The notes below the pieces were generated by a model. It saw only the letters and a program-made list of their open reading frames with translations, was not told where the DNA came from and did not search any database. Position numbers and translations under genes: made by a program. 64,000 nt of DNA from Pelodictyon phaeoclathratiforme BU-1 (GTDB lineage Bacteria; Bacteroidota; Chlorobiia; Chlorobiales; Chlorobiaceae), in NCBI RefSeq assembly GCF_000020645.1, contig NC_011060.1, forward strand, positions 1,626,501 to 1,690,500. Direction: 5' to 3'. This document shows positions 9,362-18,790 of the stretch, in pieces (position 1 is the first letter of the stretch; every line of letters starts with the position of its first letter).

Positions 9362-11731
9362 TCAGCGTTTCACGACACAATAGGGAAGTTCATATCGCTT
9401 GTTCGTCATAATCTTCCAGGTTTTCTCGTAGAGCGTAACAGGCAGTAACAGCTTTTCATCAGAAATGACGAGCAATGCAACCCTGTCATGGAAAATGGTA
9501 ATTTCAACGGTTCTTGCCCTCCACTGTACACAAAACGAAAGGCTTTCCCATTTTTTCGGCAGCCACGGTTTCAACACCATCCGGTCAGACTTTATCGAAA
9601 AACCTCCGAAACCCGAGATCACCGTCTGCCATGTACCGCCAACCGCAGCCGCATGAATCCCCAGCGCCGTGTTTTCATGAAGATTCTCCAGATCAAAAAG
9701 CGCCGTCTTCATAAAATAGTGATAGGCCCTTGTGCGCATCCCGACAGAGAGGCCCATCATGGCATGAATACAGTGACTCAGTGACGATGCATGCGCCGTA
9801 CGTTTCTCATAAAAATCAAAATTGGCTCTTTTATCCTCATCACTGAAAGAATGGGGAAAGAGCATCATCATGATGAGAACATCAGCCTGCTTGATCAACC
9901 GTGTCGACTGTATATTGCTGTAATCAATCCCCTCGGGAAGCACAGGATGACCCTTGCGGTCAAACTTCTCAACGAGATAATCTTTCAGGGAAAAGTAGCC
10001 GTCAAACTGCTCAAAAAGCCTTGTTTGGGGATCATAGGTGAGCCTGAGTTTCCTGCTGATAGCCAGCCATACATCCACCTCCTCCCTCTCAAGCCCTATT
10101 TTGGCGACAAGATCATCCAGAATTCCCGAATAGCTCCTGCCCATATACTTGAAAAGCAGCACAGCAAGCCCGAGATGCCATTTCACCATAAAATTCGTAT
10201 AGGCATTATTGTTGACATGCTCATGAAACTCGTCAGGGCCAATGACACAACGAATTTCATAATGATCGCCCTCCTCAACAACCCTCGATGCCCAGAATCT
10301 CGCCGTAAGAAAGACCATCTCAAATCCATAATCCACAAGAAAACTGTCATCACCAGTGACACGAAAATACTTTTCAACACCATAGATCACATCAGAAACA
10401 ATATGATCCTCCTCTGTGCCGGTATAAATCAACCGAATGGTTCGCTCAAGTTTTGAAGCAAACCTCGGAGTAACATCCTCTCCGGTCGTTGCTGACTCCC
10501 ATGCATACTTCGCCCCTTTACAGCCCATTTTCAGCGCATTCTTCTTTGCCCCGTCGAGAGTATTGTAACGGTATAACAGCATATTCCGGGCAACATCAGG
10601 AAAATTGTAGACATAGAACGGAAGAATAAAAATCTCGGTATCCCAGAAAACATGACCCAGATAACCCTCGGAACTCAGAAATTTTGCTCCAATACCGGCA
10701 GGGCGGGAAGGCGCATTGATCAGCAACTGATAGACATTGAAACGCACTGCATGCTGAGCCTTCTCATCCCCTATAAGAACAATGTCCGCCTGCTTCCATT
10801 TTTCATTCCATGCCTTCAGATGAGCCGTTATTTCAGGAACCACTCCAGTGCGAACAAAGGATTTCAATTTGCAGATTGTACCCTTGAACATCTCTTCAGC
10901 CACAAACTCCCTGCTTGTAGCAACAACAACCAATTTCTCAAAAACATAGCTCTCACCCTGACGGGCCTCAAGGCTTATTTCGCTGGTGAACTTCTCACCA
11001 TAAATCCTCGGTTCCCAGGCAAAACTCTGCATAAAAGGAGAAACAAGCTTCCATGAAGCCGCTTCAGCAATCCGTATACCCCGCTCTCTGGTTTTCATTT
11101 CGATATACATCAAAGCCCGGCCACGCTCGATTCTCTCAAGCTGCAGATGTTTGAGCTTTTCACGGGGGAAAAAGCCCCTGTTGCACACCTCACCGTTCAA
11201 ACCACTGAGAACCCGGATCGGGCCGGAAAAATTGATCGGGGTTACCGTTACCATCATGTACCCCAGATGCACATCATGCATGAAAACAAGGCGAGCCGTT
11301 TCCAGCCGCACGATCTGGCCTGCAGGATTCACAAGCGTCGTACTCCGATGCAGCACCCCTTTCTTCATATCAAGGATCTGCTCATGGCTGAGCACCTTGC
11401 AAGTAGTCATACAGAATTTACAGCCATCACTCCAGACCGACACATCAGTCCACATAGGACACTTAACCAACTCCTCCACATCAGCTTCAGATTTATCGTA
11501 AATCCCCCCCACATACATACCACCGGCATTTCCGGGAGGCAACTCCTCAAGACTCCCCCGGATATTGAGATAACCATTTCCGATGGTCAAAAGCGTCTCA
11601 TTAACCTGTACACTCTTTTCACTGTTGCGAAAACCCTTCCGCCTCAGCAGCCACTCTTCCGCCGAAAGATCAAGCAACGCCTTAACCACCAATCTGTCAT
11701 CCGTAGCCTCCTGCAAAGAACCACTTACCAT
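9362..11731 (-). CDS. Glycoside hydrolase family 65 disaccharide phosphorylase
   Basis: The 789 residues match GH65 phosphorylases (maltose, trehalose or kojibiose phosphorylase), which split an alpha-disaccharide with phosphate to give beta-glucose-1-phosphate. Seen: the N-terminal beta-sandwich (GNGYLNIRGSLEE), the (alpha/alpha)6 barrel, the helix segment GHVFWDTEIFILPFY and the catalytic GPDEFHEHVNNNAYTNF with the general acid Glu501. The phosphate-binding region HASSLSHCIHAMMG is also present. Which disaccharide is used cannot be decided here. It stands alone, divergent from the LRR gene, so it may serve storage-sugar or compatible-solute turnover. Confidence 0.9.
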   Translation of the reverse strand: MVSGSLQEATDDRLVVKALLDLSAEEWLLRRKGFRNSEKSVQVNETLLTIGNGYLNIRGSLEELPPGNAGGMYVGGIYDKSEADVEELVKCPMWTDVSVWSDGCKFCMTTCKVLSHEQILDMKKGVLHRSTTLVNPAGQIVRLETARLVFMHDVHLGYMMVTVTPINFSGPIRVLSGLNGEVCNRGFFPREKLKHLQLERIERGRALMYIEMKTRERGIRIAEAASWKLVSPFMQSFAWEPRIYGEKFTSEISLEARQGESYVFEKLVVVATSREFVAEEMFKGTICKLKSFVRTGVVPEITAHLKAWNEKWKQADIVLIGDEKAQHAVRFNVYQLLINAPSRPAGIGAKFLSSEGYLGHVFWDTEIFILPFYVYNFPDVARNMLLYRYNTLDGAKKNALKMGCKGAKYAWESATTGEDVTPRFASKLERTIRLIYTGTEEDHIVSDVIYGVEKYFRVTGDDSFLVDYGFEMVFLTARFWASRVVEEGDHYEIRCVIGPDEFHEHVNNNAYTNFMVKWHLGLAVLLFKYMGRSYSGILDDLVAKIGLEREEVDVWLAISRKLRLTYDPQTRLFEQFDGYFSLKDYLVEKFDRKGHPVLPEGIDYSNIQSTRLIKQADVLIMMMLFPHSFSDEDKRANFDFYEKRTAHASSLSHCIHAMMGLSVGMRTRAYHYFMKTALFDLENLHENTALGIHAAAVGGTWQTVISGFGGFSIKSDRMVLKPWLPKKWESLSFCVQWRARTVEITIFHDRVALLVISDEKLLLPVTLYEKTWKIMTNKRYELPYCVVKR

Positions 11732-12027
11732 AATGCCCCCTCCCCCACTTTATTCCTGATGATGAGTAAACCCATCCGGCAACAGCCTTACTGATGAGAA
11801 AATAACGTATTACACTCTAATTCGAACAAAAGCTGCGGTTTAAAAGTTTATACCCATTTTCCCCACTCACTCCTCAGAATTACGGTGCAGAAACCAATTG
11901 GCATCAACTTTATCGGGATTTTCAGACTCCTCTTTATGGCGGTAACGCTTTTTTTCTTATTTTTTAACGAAATGCCAGCCTGTTTTATTCCTGTATCTAT
12001 TTCAATGAAGTAATTGCCATCATCACT
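11732..12027. other. Divergent intergenic region
   Basis: A 296-nt region between two divergently read genes, which must hold promoters for both. It is AT-rich around 11800-11830 and 11950-11970. I see no strong sigma-70 box pair, RNA gene or inverted repeat. Confidence 0.4.
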
Positions 12028-13227
12028 TTGGAGCAAAATACCTACAATCAATGCCCTGTCTGTGGCTATCCCCTCACCATGCAAAGTGCGGTATGCGCTC
12101 GGTGCGGTAATGACATTCTTGAAGATATCTCCTCCCTTGACCAGCAATCCCAGGAATTTCACCATCAAAACATTGAGGAAAAAAAAGCTGCGTGGTATAC
12201 CCGCTGCCTAACCGAAAAGCTCAATGTCAGCACCAACGATCCAGCCTCATGCGGCGCAAAATCTCATCAGGAAAGCGCACGACAGAGCTTCACCCGAACG
12301 GATGAAATTGCCTACCTTGACAGCATCTCCAGAGCCGAACTCCTGAAAGAGTCTAACGCACGAAAAAAATGGTGGAACGCCCTCACCGCTGACTGGAAGG
12401 AGATTGTCAAAACAACCCTGAAAGTTGTTCGTGATCCCTCCGACCAGGAGCTGCTTGACTTCCTTGAAACAACCCACCTCCGTTGCGATAATCGTCGAAT
12501 CCATAATCTCCTGCCTCTTCGCGTCCTTGAACATCTCCAACAGCTCCGCTGCGACGAGTCACCCGTCGAAAATCTCGACCCGCTTCAGCACCTCGAAAAA
12601 CTGCGGCGCCTCTACGCATTCGACTGCGACTTTTCATCACTGGAACCCCTGCGTCACCTTGCCGGGCTGAAGCTCCTCTGGATCTCAAGCACCAAGATCA
12701 CCTCACTTGAACCCATCAGCAACCTGCTCAATCTTGAAGAGCTCTACTGTTCCGAAACCGTCATCGATGACCTCTCCCCGCTCAAAAAGCTCATCAAACT
12801 CGAAAAACTCAGTTGCTACAAAACAGAAATCTCCTCGCTTGAACCACTCACAGATCTCGAAAATCTCATAGAACTCGGCATCGACAACTCAAACGTCATC
12901 GATATAACGCCGCTCTCCAAACTCAGAAGTCTTGAATACCTCCGCTGCAACAAAACCGGTATCAAGGATATTGAAGCACTCAGAGAGCTTTCCGATCTTC
13001 GTGAACTGAGCCTTGCAAACACGCCGCTCAGCAATATAGACCCCCTCGAAGAGCTCGCCAACCTTGAAGAGCTTGATCTGTCGAACACCGCCATCAGCTC
13101 CATCGCCCCCCTCATGCATCTTCAGAACCTCGAAAAGATAGAACTTTCAGCAGGCAGGATTCCCCAGGAAGAGCTTGAACGATTCATTGAACTCCACCCG
13201 GAGTGCGAAGTACTTTTGAAAGCATAG
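12028..13227 (+). CDS. Zinc-ribbon and leucine-rich-repeat protein
   Basis: A 399-residue protein with an N-terminal zinc ribbon (CPVC at 9-12 and CARC at 23-26), a linker of about 130 residues, then roughly ten internalin-like leucine-rich repeats of about 22 residues (pattern LxxLxxLxxLxLxxTxIxxIxPL) to the end. No signal peptide or membrane segment is visible, so it is probably cytoplasmic. LRR arrays bind proteins; no enzyme domain is present. The start is a TTG without a clear ribosome site, so the true start is uncertain. A strong hairpin follows the stop. Function unknown. Confidence 0.8.
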   Translation: MEQNTYNQCPVCGYPLTMQSAVCARCGNDILEDISSLDQQSQEFHHQNIEEKKAAWYTRCLTEKLNVSTNDPASCGAKSHQESARQSFTRTDEIAYLDSISRAELLKESNARKKWWNALTADWKEIVKTTLKVVRDPSDQELLDFLETTHLRCDNRRIHNLLPLRVLEHLQQLRCDESPVENLDPLQHLEKLRRLYAFDCDFSSLEPLRHLAGLKLLWISSTKITSLEPISNLLNLEELYCSETVIDDLSPLKKLIKLEKLSCYKTEISSLEPLTDLENLIELGIDNSNVIDITPLSKLRSLEYLRCNKTGIKDIEALRELSDLRELSLANTPLSNIDPLEELANLEELDLSNTAISSIAPLMHLQNLEKIELSAGRIPQEELERFIELHPECEVLLKA

Positions 13228-13247
13228 GCAATCCCCGCCACATGCAA

Positions 13248-13276
13248 CAGGGGCGCCACACATCATCGCGCCCCTG
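13248..13276 (+). terminator. Hairpin after the LRR gene
   Basis: Perfect 9-bp arms CAGGGGCGC and GCGCCCCTG with an 11-nt loop begin 20 nt after the LRR stop codon. There is no strong T tract after it. It is probably a transcription end or stabilising structure. Confidence 0.6.
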
Positions 13277-13333
13277 CCTTGCTGCCCCAGATTCCCATTC
13301 TATCTTTCCTGGTAAACCCTATGGTTGACACCG

Positions 13334-13937
13334 TTACAATGGCTCCCCATCCACTTCCGGCATAGCCCGGCGCATAAATTCATCAAAAAGAGGTACCGTA
13401 AAGGCCATCACGCCATGCGAAGGGCTGTAGATCATTCCTTTTTTGATGAGCCCCGAGCGCACGGAGCTGAGCGCTGTAATTTCGACACCAAGAGCCGTGG
13501 AGATGTCGGCACTGCGATAGGGGCCCGGGCCAAGCTCGGCCATTGCACGCAGGTACTTTTTTTCACGATCGGTAAGGCAATTAAAGCGCACCCGAAAGAA
13601 ATTTTCATCCAGACGGTTGACGACAAGTCTGGTTGTTTTCTCGACAACCGACAAGGTAATGGGTGAGCTTTCGGCCTGGTTCCAAACCTGATAGCCCCAC
13701 TCCTGAAGAAAATAGGGATACCCCTTGGTCAGGCGAAAAATTTCGTGGAGGGCGTCACCGTCAAATAAGACCCCAGCCTCACCAACAGGTTCCTGAAGCG
13801 CTTTGGCAGCATCCTGCTCGTTGAGCGCCCCGATGTCAGGAAAATTAAAGAGCCGTTCTGCATAAGATATCACGTCCTGCCAGTTCCGGAGGAGGAGAGC
13901 CCGCGCCGGGAGAGAATGGATTTCTGATAGCATCCAT
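13334..13937 (-). pseudogene. AAA-type ATPase with a large internal deletion
   Basis: The ATG at 13937 opens a frame reading NPFSPGAGSPPPELAGRD, the typical N-terminus of a family of about 400-residue AAA ATPases. The sequence then jumps, in another frame, to the C-terminal part of that family (YAERLFNFPDIG, GYPYFLQEWGYQVWN, RVRFNCLTDREKKYLRAMAE, ending FTVPLFDEFMRR). Walker A and B are missing, so roughly 200 residues were lost at the junction near 13870 and the product cannot bind ATP. The remaining 199-residue frame from 13933 could still be translated, but probably has no function. Confidence 0.8.
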
Positions 13938-13971
13938 CGAGAGTCCTGTTTTATTGAGAGTTATATTCTTT

Positions 13972-14006
13972 TATACCAATTTATACACCATTATACAACA
14001 CTATAC
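13972..14006. repeat. Four TATAC boxes at exact 10-bp spacing
   Basis: TATAC occurs at 13972, 13982, 13992 and 14002, each followed by a different 5-nt filler. It lies upstream of the deleted ATPase gene. Exact helical phasing suggests a protein-binding array or AT-rich curved DNA; no function is known. Confidence 0.6.
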
Positions 14007-14112
14007 AACAAAAACGATATAATTCGTTCATATGCATTATCATCGCAACTTCCCTTATGACACCAGCGCAAAAAACTGCCGTACTGTCTATTGAAAAAAA
14101 AAATTTCCAAGC

Positions 14113-14229
14113 CCCCCCATGTCAGTTTTTCCCTGTTGAGTGAACTTTCTTTTTCAGAGTTCCAGATAACAGAGGATCAGAATTTCAGGAAGAGGAAGAA
14201 TGACTGGAACGAATCACTCGAAAACCAAT
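14113..14229 (-). repeat. Shared 3' flank of the NACHT genes, copy A
   Basis: This block holds the invariant last codons of the NACHT gene, its TGA and about 70 nt downstream. It is almost identical to 21434-21551, and its inner half to 26656-26733. It includes a 22-nt imperfect palindrome (14198-14219) able to form an 8-bp RNA hairpin with two G-U pairs and a 6-nt loop. It directly follows the variable cassette, where a DGR would need its initiation-of-mutagenic-homology site. Confidence 0.7.
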
Positions 14230-17200
14230 GAAGTAGCCCCTGTTCCTCGGATTGAGGTCGAGCCGGGAGGAGCAGCGCAGAGCATCAGCTTTATCACTAT
14301 AATCCCCTCCGCGTAACGAACGCCTGTCTTTATCTTCATCATACCAATCCTCTGTCCACTCCCACACATTGCCCGCCATATCGTAGAGCCCCTCAGGCGT
14401 TGCTCCCTCAGGATAACGGCCTACAGGTGTCGTTCCCCCCTCGTGATTGTTATAATTAGCCCGTGTTTTATCAGGCTTACCCTTCTCTTCGGGCCAGGGA
14501 TAGTCCCTAACCTTTAATACTTCATCCCGCTTGTCGCGCTGGCCTCCTGCGGCCCACTCCCACTGCACTTCATCCGGAAGCTGGTACCGTGCCCTCTCCC
14601 CTTCAAGCAGCGAAAGCCAGAGGCACCAGGCTTTGGCGGCAAACCAGCTCACCCCGACAACCGGCTGTTCATCCTTGTTGAATCGCTTGTCATCATCATA
14701 AAATGAGCGAAAGCGGCTGACCAAAGAGGGTTCTTCTTTCAGCCAATTGCTGAATCCTTTTATGCCCGATGCCAGCTCCTGCAAGCTCTTTCGGTATGTT
14801 TCAACGGGCACTCTTTCAGCAAATTCCGGCTCCTTTGCATCGAGATAGTCGATAAAGCGGCGGTAGTGCTGGTTGGTCACCGTGTATTTTGCAACGTACA
14901 TATCAGGCACGGTTTCCGGCTTCTTCGTCCGAGAATAGATAAATGTTCCGCCTTTGATCAGGATGTACTCTGCACCAAGCTTGTCGAGTGTTACAGCAAC
15001 AATAACCCGTTCCTCTTTCGACAACCCCAACTGCTTGAACTCCCTCACAACGGCAAGCGCTTCCGGTTTTGCGATAGTTTTCAGGCACTCAAGCAAATAG
15101 CGCTGCCGGTTTTGCGTGGTCGCCGGATCAAGCAGTTTTTGGCGCAAGGCATCAATCTTCCGTTGCGGCGCCTCCTCAACAAGAGCAACAAGCAAGTCCT
15201 GCTGCTTTTGTGTCAAGTTTTCAGTGACCGGTGAATCAAAAAGCTTCTGCATGAAGGAATCAAACACATCGGCATCATCAACATGACCGATAAAAAAGCG
15301 AAGCGGCTCCTGCCACCAATCGTCCCCGAACCGGGTAACGATGATGTCGAGATAACCCATCCGATGCATGTTTTTGAGCAGTTGAACGCCCGCCATATAC
15401 TCACGGAATGACTTGTGCCGGAAAACATACTCTTTTTCACCGTACTCAACCAGAAGACCAGCCCGGTCAACAAGATTCCGGCAGAACTCCGATGCTGGCA
15501 GCGAATTGCAGAGCGTATCGAGCAGCTCCTGCATTTTATCCTGCATTTTATCCCGGTCAGCCTCATCTTTTTTCAGCTCATCCTGCATCCAGAGAGAGAC
15601 CGGGCTCAGCACCCGACGAGCATCTTCTGCCGCAAGCAGCGGGTCAATTCCCCTGCGACGGTCGCGATAATCAAGCATGTAGTTCAACGCCGCATCGTAG
15701 AGCTTCAAACGACTTCCAGGCAGATACTCCCGATCTTTCCAGAGCATAGCCATAATCTGTAACAGCAGAGGAACCCCTGCCAGTGCACGTAAACTCCTGT
15801 TTTTATCCTGTGACAGAAAAGCAATAATCGCATCGGCTTTTTGGTCTGCTTTCTGTTCCTGAAGAATTCGCCATCTCCCCTTATCTCCAACGCTTGGTGG
15901 AATTTCGCCCAGAAATGCGGCCTTGAACCAGCGCTGTAAAAACTCCGCCTGCTGCTCTTTGGAAAAATCCATAATGTCGGCACGCAGATGGCTCGCTTCA
16001 AGCTCAATGCCATCTCCTTTCCGGTACCCGGTGCTCCGTGAAGTCACCACAAAGCGGGCAGAGGTAAACCTCTCAACCATCCTGTCAACCCAGCTACAGA
16101 CAGCAATCCGCTCGTCAACATCACTGATTTCATCCAGACCATCGAGAAGCACAAGAGATGACGGCTCCTCAAGCCAGCCAGAAAAAAGTGTATCCGGAAG
16201 AGTGAGATAATTTTTTTCACACCATCCAGAGAGAATTGCAGGCAGTGAGGCATAGCCGCTATCACCCTTCTTGAGTTCACGCAGCGGAAAGTAAAAAACA
16301 TTGACGTCTTCGCTGAACCCAAACTGAGTACAGCGCCCGTTGTCGAGACAGGAGAGCGCATAGTATTTCAGCAGGGTTGTTTTTCCTGAACCAGGATCGC
16401 CGATAACGAGCAGTAACGGGTAATTTTGGAAAACAAAACGCATAACCTCTTCAGGAGTGCTCGTACGCTCCTCAGTTTGCGACACACACGGTTCGTCTGC
16501 GGCATGGATGCGTGTTTCGCAACGCGATGTGCCAGAAAGAGATAAAGAAACAAAAGTGTCGGAGAGCTTTGCTGAAAAATTTGTAATGACGGGAGAGCCT
16601 GTCAGGGTGATGTTGCCCAATTGTCTCGCCAGGGTTGAGTGGTAACGTTTGAGGGCCGAAGCAGCATCGAGCTTCGGCGAAACAACAACGCGCTCTTGAG
16701 CTGTGGCTTCAGGCCCAAACCACTTGGGTATCTGGATGTCGAGATGAGTCAGAAGGTTTTGACGAAATCTATCCTGACTGTCATATTCCCACAACAGCGA
16801 ATACCCTTGCAGGGAAGCTTTAAATTCAGCAAGTCTCGTCAACTGACCGGCGAACTCCATTACCTTGCCGGAATCCGAAAGATTCAATGGGTAGTTGGCT
16901 TTGGAAAAATAGAGCATGACCGGCTTACCCTTGCTCATCAACCGCTGTACCTCTTCAACAGCTCCTCCCGGAGCCACACCGGTATCAGTACCAATCCGTG
17001 TCCAGAAAATACCGATGGCACAATCACACTCGTCAACAATCTGTTTATTGAGAATTCCCTGCACCCTGTCACCGCATTCAGGAGCACCGTGTGATTCCCA
17101 CAACACCGGTTCCAGCCTCAGTCCAGACAACTGATGACGGATATGCCAGGTACGGATTACCTCATCGGCTATTTTCCGCTCTGCAGCAACGTCAGAGGGA

Positions 17201-17256
17201 GATGCGACAAGAACATGTACAATTCGACTTTGTTTATCATCTGTTCGTCTGTTCAT
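14185..17256 (-). CDS. DUF4062-NACHT-FGE/CLec protein A (candidate DGR-diversified sensor)
   Basis: A 1023-residue STAND-type protein. The N-terminal DUF4062/TIR-like Rossmann domain spans about 10-180 (VLVASPSDVAAERKIADEV; DCAIGIFWTRIG). NACHT follows with Walker A GDPGSGKT (286-293), Walker B LVLLDGLDE (368-376) and the sensor VVTSRSTGYRKGD. Next come a helical region (FRHKSFREYMAGVQLL) and a HEAT-like stretch. The C-terminal FGE/C-type-lectin domain starts near 760 (GGTFIYS; WEWAAGG; GLYDMAGNVWEW). Such proteins are thought to oligomerise when the C-terminus binds a ligand and to activate the N-terminal effector. The cassette at 14230-14262 differs from its paralogues. The gene lies 85 nt downstream of a PIN toxin pair on the same strand. 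No signal peptide is visible. Confidence 0.9.
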   Translation of the reverse strand: MNRRTDDKQSRIVHVLVASPSDVAAERKIADEVIRTWHIRHQLSGLRLEPVLWESHGAPECGDRVQGILNKQIVDECDCAIGIFWTRIGTDTGVAPGGAVEEVQRLMSKGKPVMLYFSKANYPLNLSDSGKVMEFAGQLTRLAEFKASLQGYSLLWEYDSQDRFRQNLLTHLDIQIPKWFGPEATAQERVVVSPKLDAASALKRYHSTLARQLGNITLTGSPVITNFSAKLSDTFVSLSLSGTSRCETRIHAADEPCVSQTEERTSTPEEVMRFVFQNYPLLLVIGDPGSGKTTLLKYYALSCLDNGRCTQFGFSEDVNVFYFPLRELKKGDSGYASLPAILSGWCEKNYLTLPDTLFSGWLEEPSSLVLLDGLDEISDVDERIAVCSWVDRMVERFTSARFVVTSRSTGYRKGDGIELEASHLRADIMDFSKEQQAEFLQRWFKAAFLGEIPPSVGDKGRWRILQEQKADQKADAIIAFLSQDKNRSLRALAGVPLLLQIMAMLWKDREYLPGSRLKLYDAALNYMLDYRDRRRGIDPLLAAEDARRVLSPVSLWMQDELKKDEADRDKMQDKMQELLDTLCNSLPASEFCRNLVDRAGLLVEYGEKEYVFRHKSFREYMAGVQLLKNMHRMGYLDIIVTRFGDDWWQEPLRFFIGHVDDADVFDSFMQKLFDSPVTENLTQKQQDLLVALVEEAPQRKIDALRQKLLDPATTQNRQRYLLECLKTIAKPEALAVVREFKQLGLSKEERVIVAVTLDKLGAEYILIKGGTFIYSRTKKPETVPDMYVAKYTVTNQHYRRFIDYLDAKEPEFAERVPVETYRKSLQELASGIKGFSNWLKEEPSLVSRFRSFYDDDKRFNKDEQPVVGVSWFAAKAWCLWLSLLEGERARYQLPDEVQWEWAAGGQRDKRDEVLKVRDYPWPEEKGKPDKTRANYNNHEGGTTPVGRYPEGATPEGLYDMAGNVWEWTEDWYDEDKDRRSLRGGDYSDKADALRCSSRLDLNPRNRGYFIGFRVIRSSHSSSS
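14230..14262 (-). other. Candidate DGR variable region core, protein A
   Basis: Eleven codons encoding LDLNPRNRGYF between the invariant CSSR and IGFRV. All eight non-Pro/Arg codons end in C or T. Against copy B, 14 of 33 bases differ and 13 of those are at codon positions 1 or 2, while flanking codons are identical. This is what mutagenesis of AAC/AAT codons in a template repeat would give. Confidence 0.8.
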
Positions 17257-17341
17257 TTTTTCAGCTCTTGATTTGCAAAGCCAAGCGCATCAACTCCCAC
17301 CAAACAGCCAATCGGATTGATCGACTTGAGTTCCAATACTG

Positions 17342-17722
17342 CTATTGCTCTCTTGATGCCGTAACAACAGATAAAAGATGCTTGTCCAATGTCAATAACT
17401 CAAGCTTCAATGAGAGTGCCGTTGCTGCAATAATGGCATCTGGCAATTTAATTTTACGCTTTCTGCGTAACTCAATAACCCTGTTTTCAATCTCACTGGT
17501 CAGAGTGCAGTGGGTAAAATGGTCAAGTTTCTCCCTGATAAACGACTCTTCACCATCGGTAATCCCTGGATATCCCAATAATTCCATTCGCGTCACAACA
17601 CTGTAAAAACACTCGGAAGAGTAAACCTGTCGGGAGAATAGTTCCTCTATTACTATCGGATTTGACTTGAAGAGAGCAAGTATAAAATTGGTATCAAGAA
17701 GATATTTATTCCCACTCATCAC
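17342..17722 (-). CDS. PIN-domain ribonuclease toxin (VapC-like)
   Basis: A 126-residue PIN domain. The first acidic residue is in YLLDTNFILALF, a second acidic cluster surrounds VTRMELLGYPG, and the third is in KLPDAIIAATAL, followed by LLTLDKHL. These acidic residues hold Mg2+ for RNA cleavage in VapC-like toxins. The start overlaps the end of the antitoxin gene by about 17 nt, typical for a co-translated pair. The large NACHT gene A begins 85 nt downstream on the same strand. Confidence 0.88.
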   Translation of the reverse strand: MMSGNKYLLDTNFILALFKSNPIVIEELFSRQVYSSECFYSVVTRMELLGYPGITDGEESFIREKLDHFTHCTLTSEIENRVIELRRKRKIKLPDAIIAATALSLKLELLTLDKHLLSVVTASREQ

Positions 17723-17927
17723 GCAACCGTTTCTGGATTTCTAAAGGATCTCCGGAGAATGTAGTGGAAGTTTCCAGGCCACCAGCAATATCGATCAACA
17801 CCTCTCTATTTGCGGTGTTTTTTTTTACCGTTTTATTCTGCAAAAACTCTGCGAAATCAAGAATTTCGGCAACAACCGACTCGGGAAGCTCTTGCGCTGT
17901 TTTATAAAGTTTTTCTGCTGTCGTCAT
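17706..17927 (-). CDS. DUF2281-type antitoxin of the PIN pair
   Basis: A 73-residue acidic protein beginning MTTAEKLYKTAQELPESV, the pattern of short DUF2281-like antitoxins (helical VVAEILDFAEFLQNK, then a disordered tail ending RLRDEWE). The ATG at 17927 is chosen because GGGGG lies 6 nt upstream; an in-frame start 18 nt earlier has no such site. It precedes and overlaps the PIN toxin, so it should neutralise it and may regulate the operon. Confidence 0.82.
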   Translation of the reverse strand: MTTAEKLYKTAQELPESVVAEILDFAEFLQNKTVKKNTANREVLIDIAGGLETSTTFSGDPLEIQKRLRDEWE

Positions 17928-17998
17928 GGTATGCCCCCTTTTCAACGATCGGTTACCTTATGCATCTATCTTTATTATACTCACAATACAAAGAAAAT

Positions 17999-18790
17999 TC
18001 AAACCACAGTTCCCCCACCCATCCTCAAGGAGCATAAAAGGTTGCGGGTATTGGCCTGCCGCGCATGGCCGACCCGCCCTGAAAGCTTGTTGCTGCGCAT
18101 ATTGGCCACTGCGGCAATGAAAGAGCGGTAAAGCCTGTTGATAACCGGATATTTGGCAACGTAGAGATCCGGCACATCCACAGTTTCCTCTGTCACTGAA
18201 TACCGGTAGTTTCCACCCGGTATCAGGATGTACTCGGCATTCTCTTCATTAGGGTTGCGGTATGAAGTGTTTTTTTCGCCTGCACTCGTTGTTGCTTGAT
18301 CGACGTATGGTTGCCCTCCAAGAGCGAGCAAGACCTCTTCAGCCCGACTGGCAACATCCCTGTTTTTGGCAAGCCCCTCAAGGATAAACTGCTGCAAGGC
18401 ATCAAGGGGCGCCGTTTTTCCGATGGTTTTCAGACAGTCCAGAACCACCCGCTGGCGGCTGACAGTGGCTGCGGGGTCAAGCAGCTTTTTGCAGAGGGCA
18501 ATGACCTTTTTTCCGCCAGCAAACCTGCTCGATTGCTCAGATTTATCCTTTTTATTGGGATGGAAACCTGACTCAGGCCTGTCGGAAAGGCGAAGAGGCA
18601 CAAAGGTGTCGTCGTTCAAATTGACCTTGATGCTTTCAACGCCAGGCAATCCCAGCATACGAATATAGCCCAACTCCTCTTTCAGGGTTGAACGACATTT
18701 CAGTAACGCAGCCCAATTGTCCGCAGCTTGACGCTTGACCTGAAAATCAGGATCGTTTTTTTCGCCAGTTTTGCTCGCTTTCCCTCTCAA
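17999..18790 (-). pseudogene. NACHT-FGE gene with NACHT deleted and C-terminus lost
   Basis: The frame starts with a linker like that of protein B (RQAADNWAALLK), joins a segment like protein D (ELGYIRMLGLPGVESIKVN; FVPLRLSDRPESG), then skips the whole NACHT domain and resumes in the HEAT-like region (CKKLLDPAATVSRQRVVLD). It enters the FGE domain (AEYILIPGGNYRYSVTEE) and ends out of family after about 60 residues. Walker motifs and the variable cassette are gone. The first codons overlap the hipA stop, showing that a NACHT gene once followed hipBA directly. Confidence 0.82.

Noticed and set aside
9362..11731. A glucosidase (hydrolase) function for the GH65 protein
   Set aside because: The GPDE motif and phosphate-site region fit phosphorylases. 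Hydrolysing GH65 members exist, so this is rejected only as the first choice.
14185..17256. Formylglycine-generating (sulfatase-modifying) enzyme activity for the FGE domain
   Set aside because: The fold is present, but it is the tail of a NACHT protein with a variable surface. No sulfatase gene is near. A binding role is more likely.
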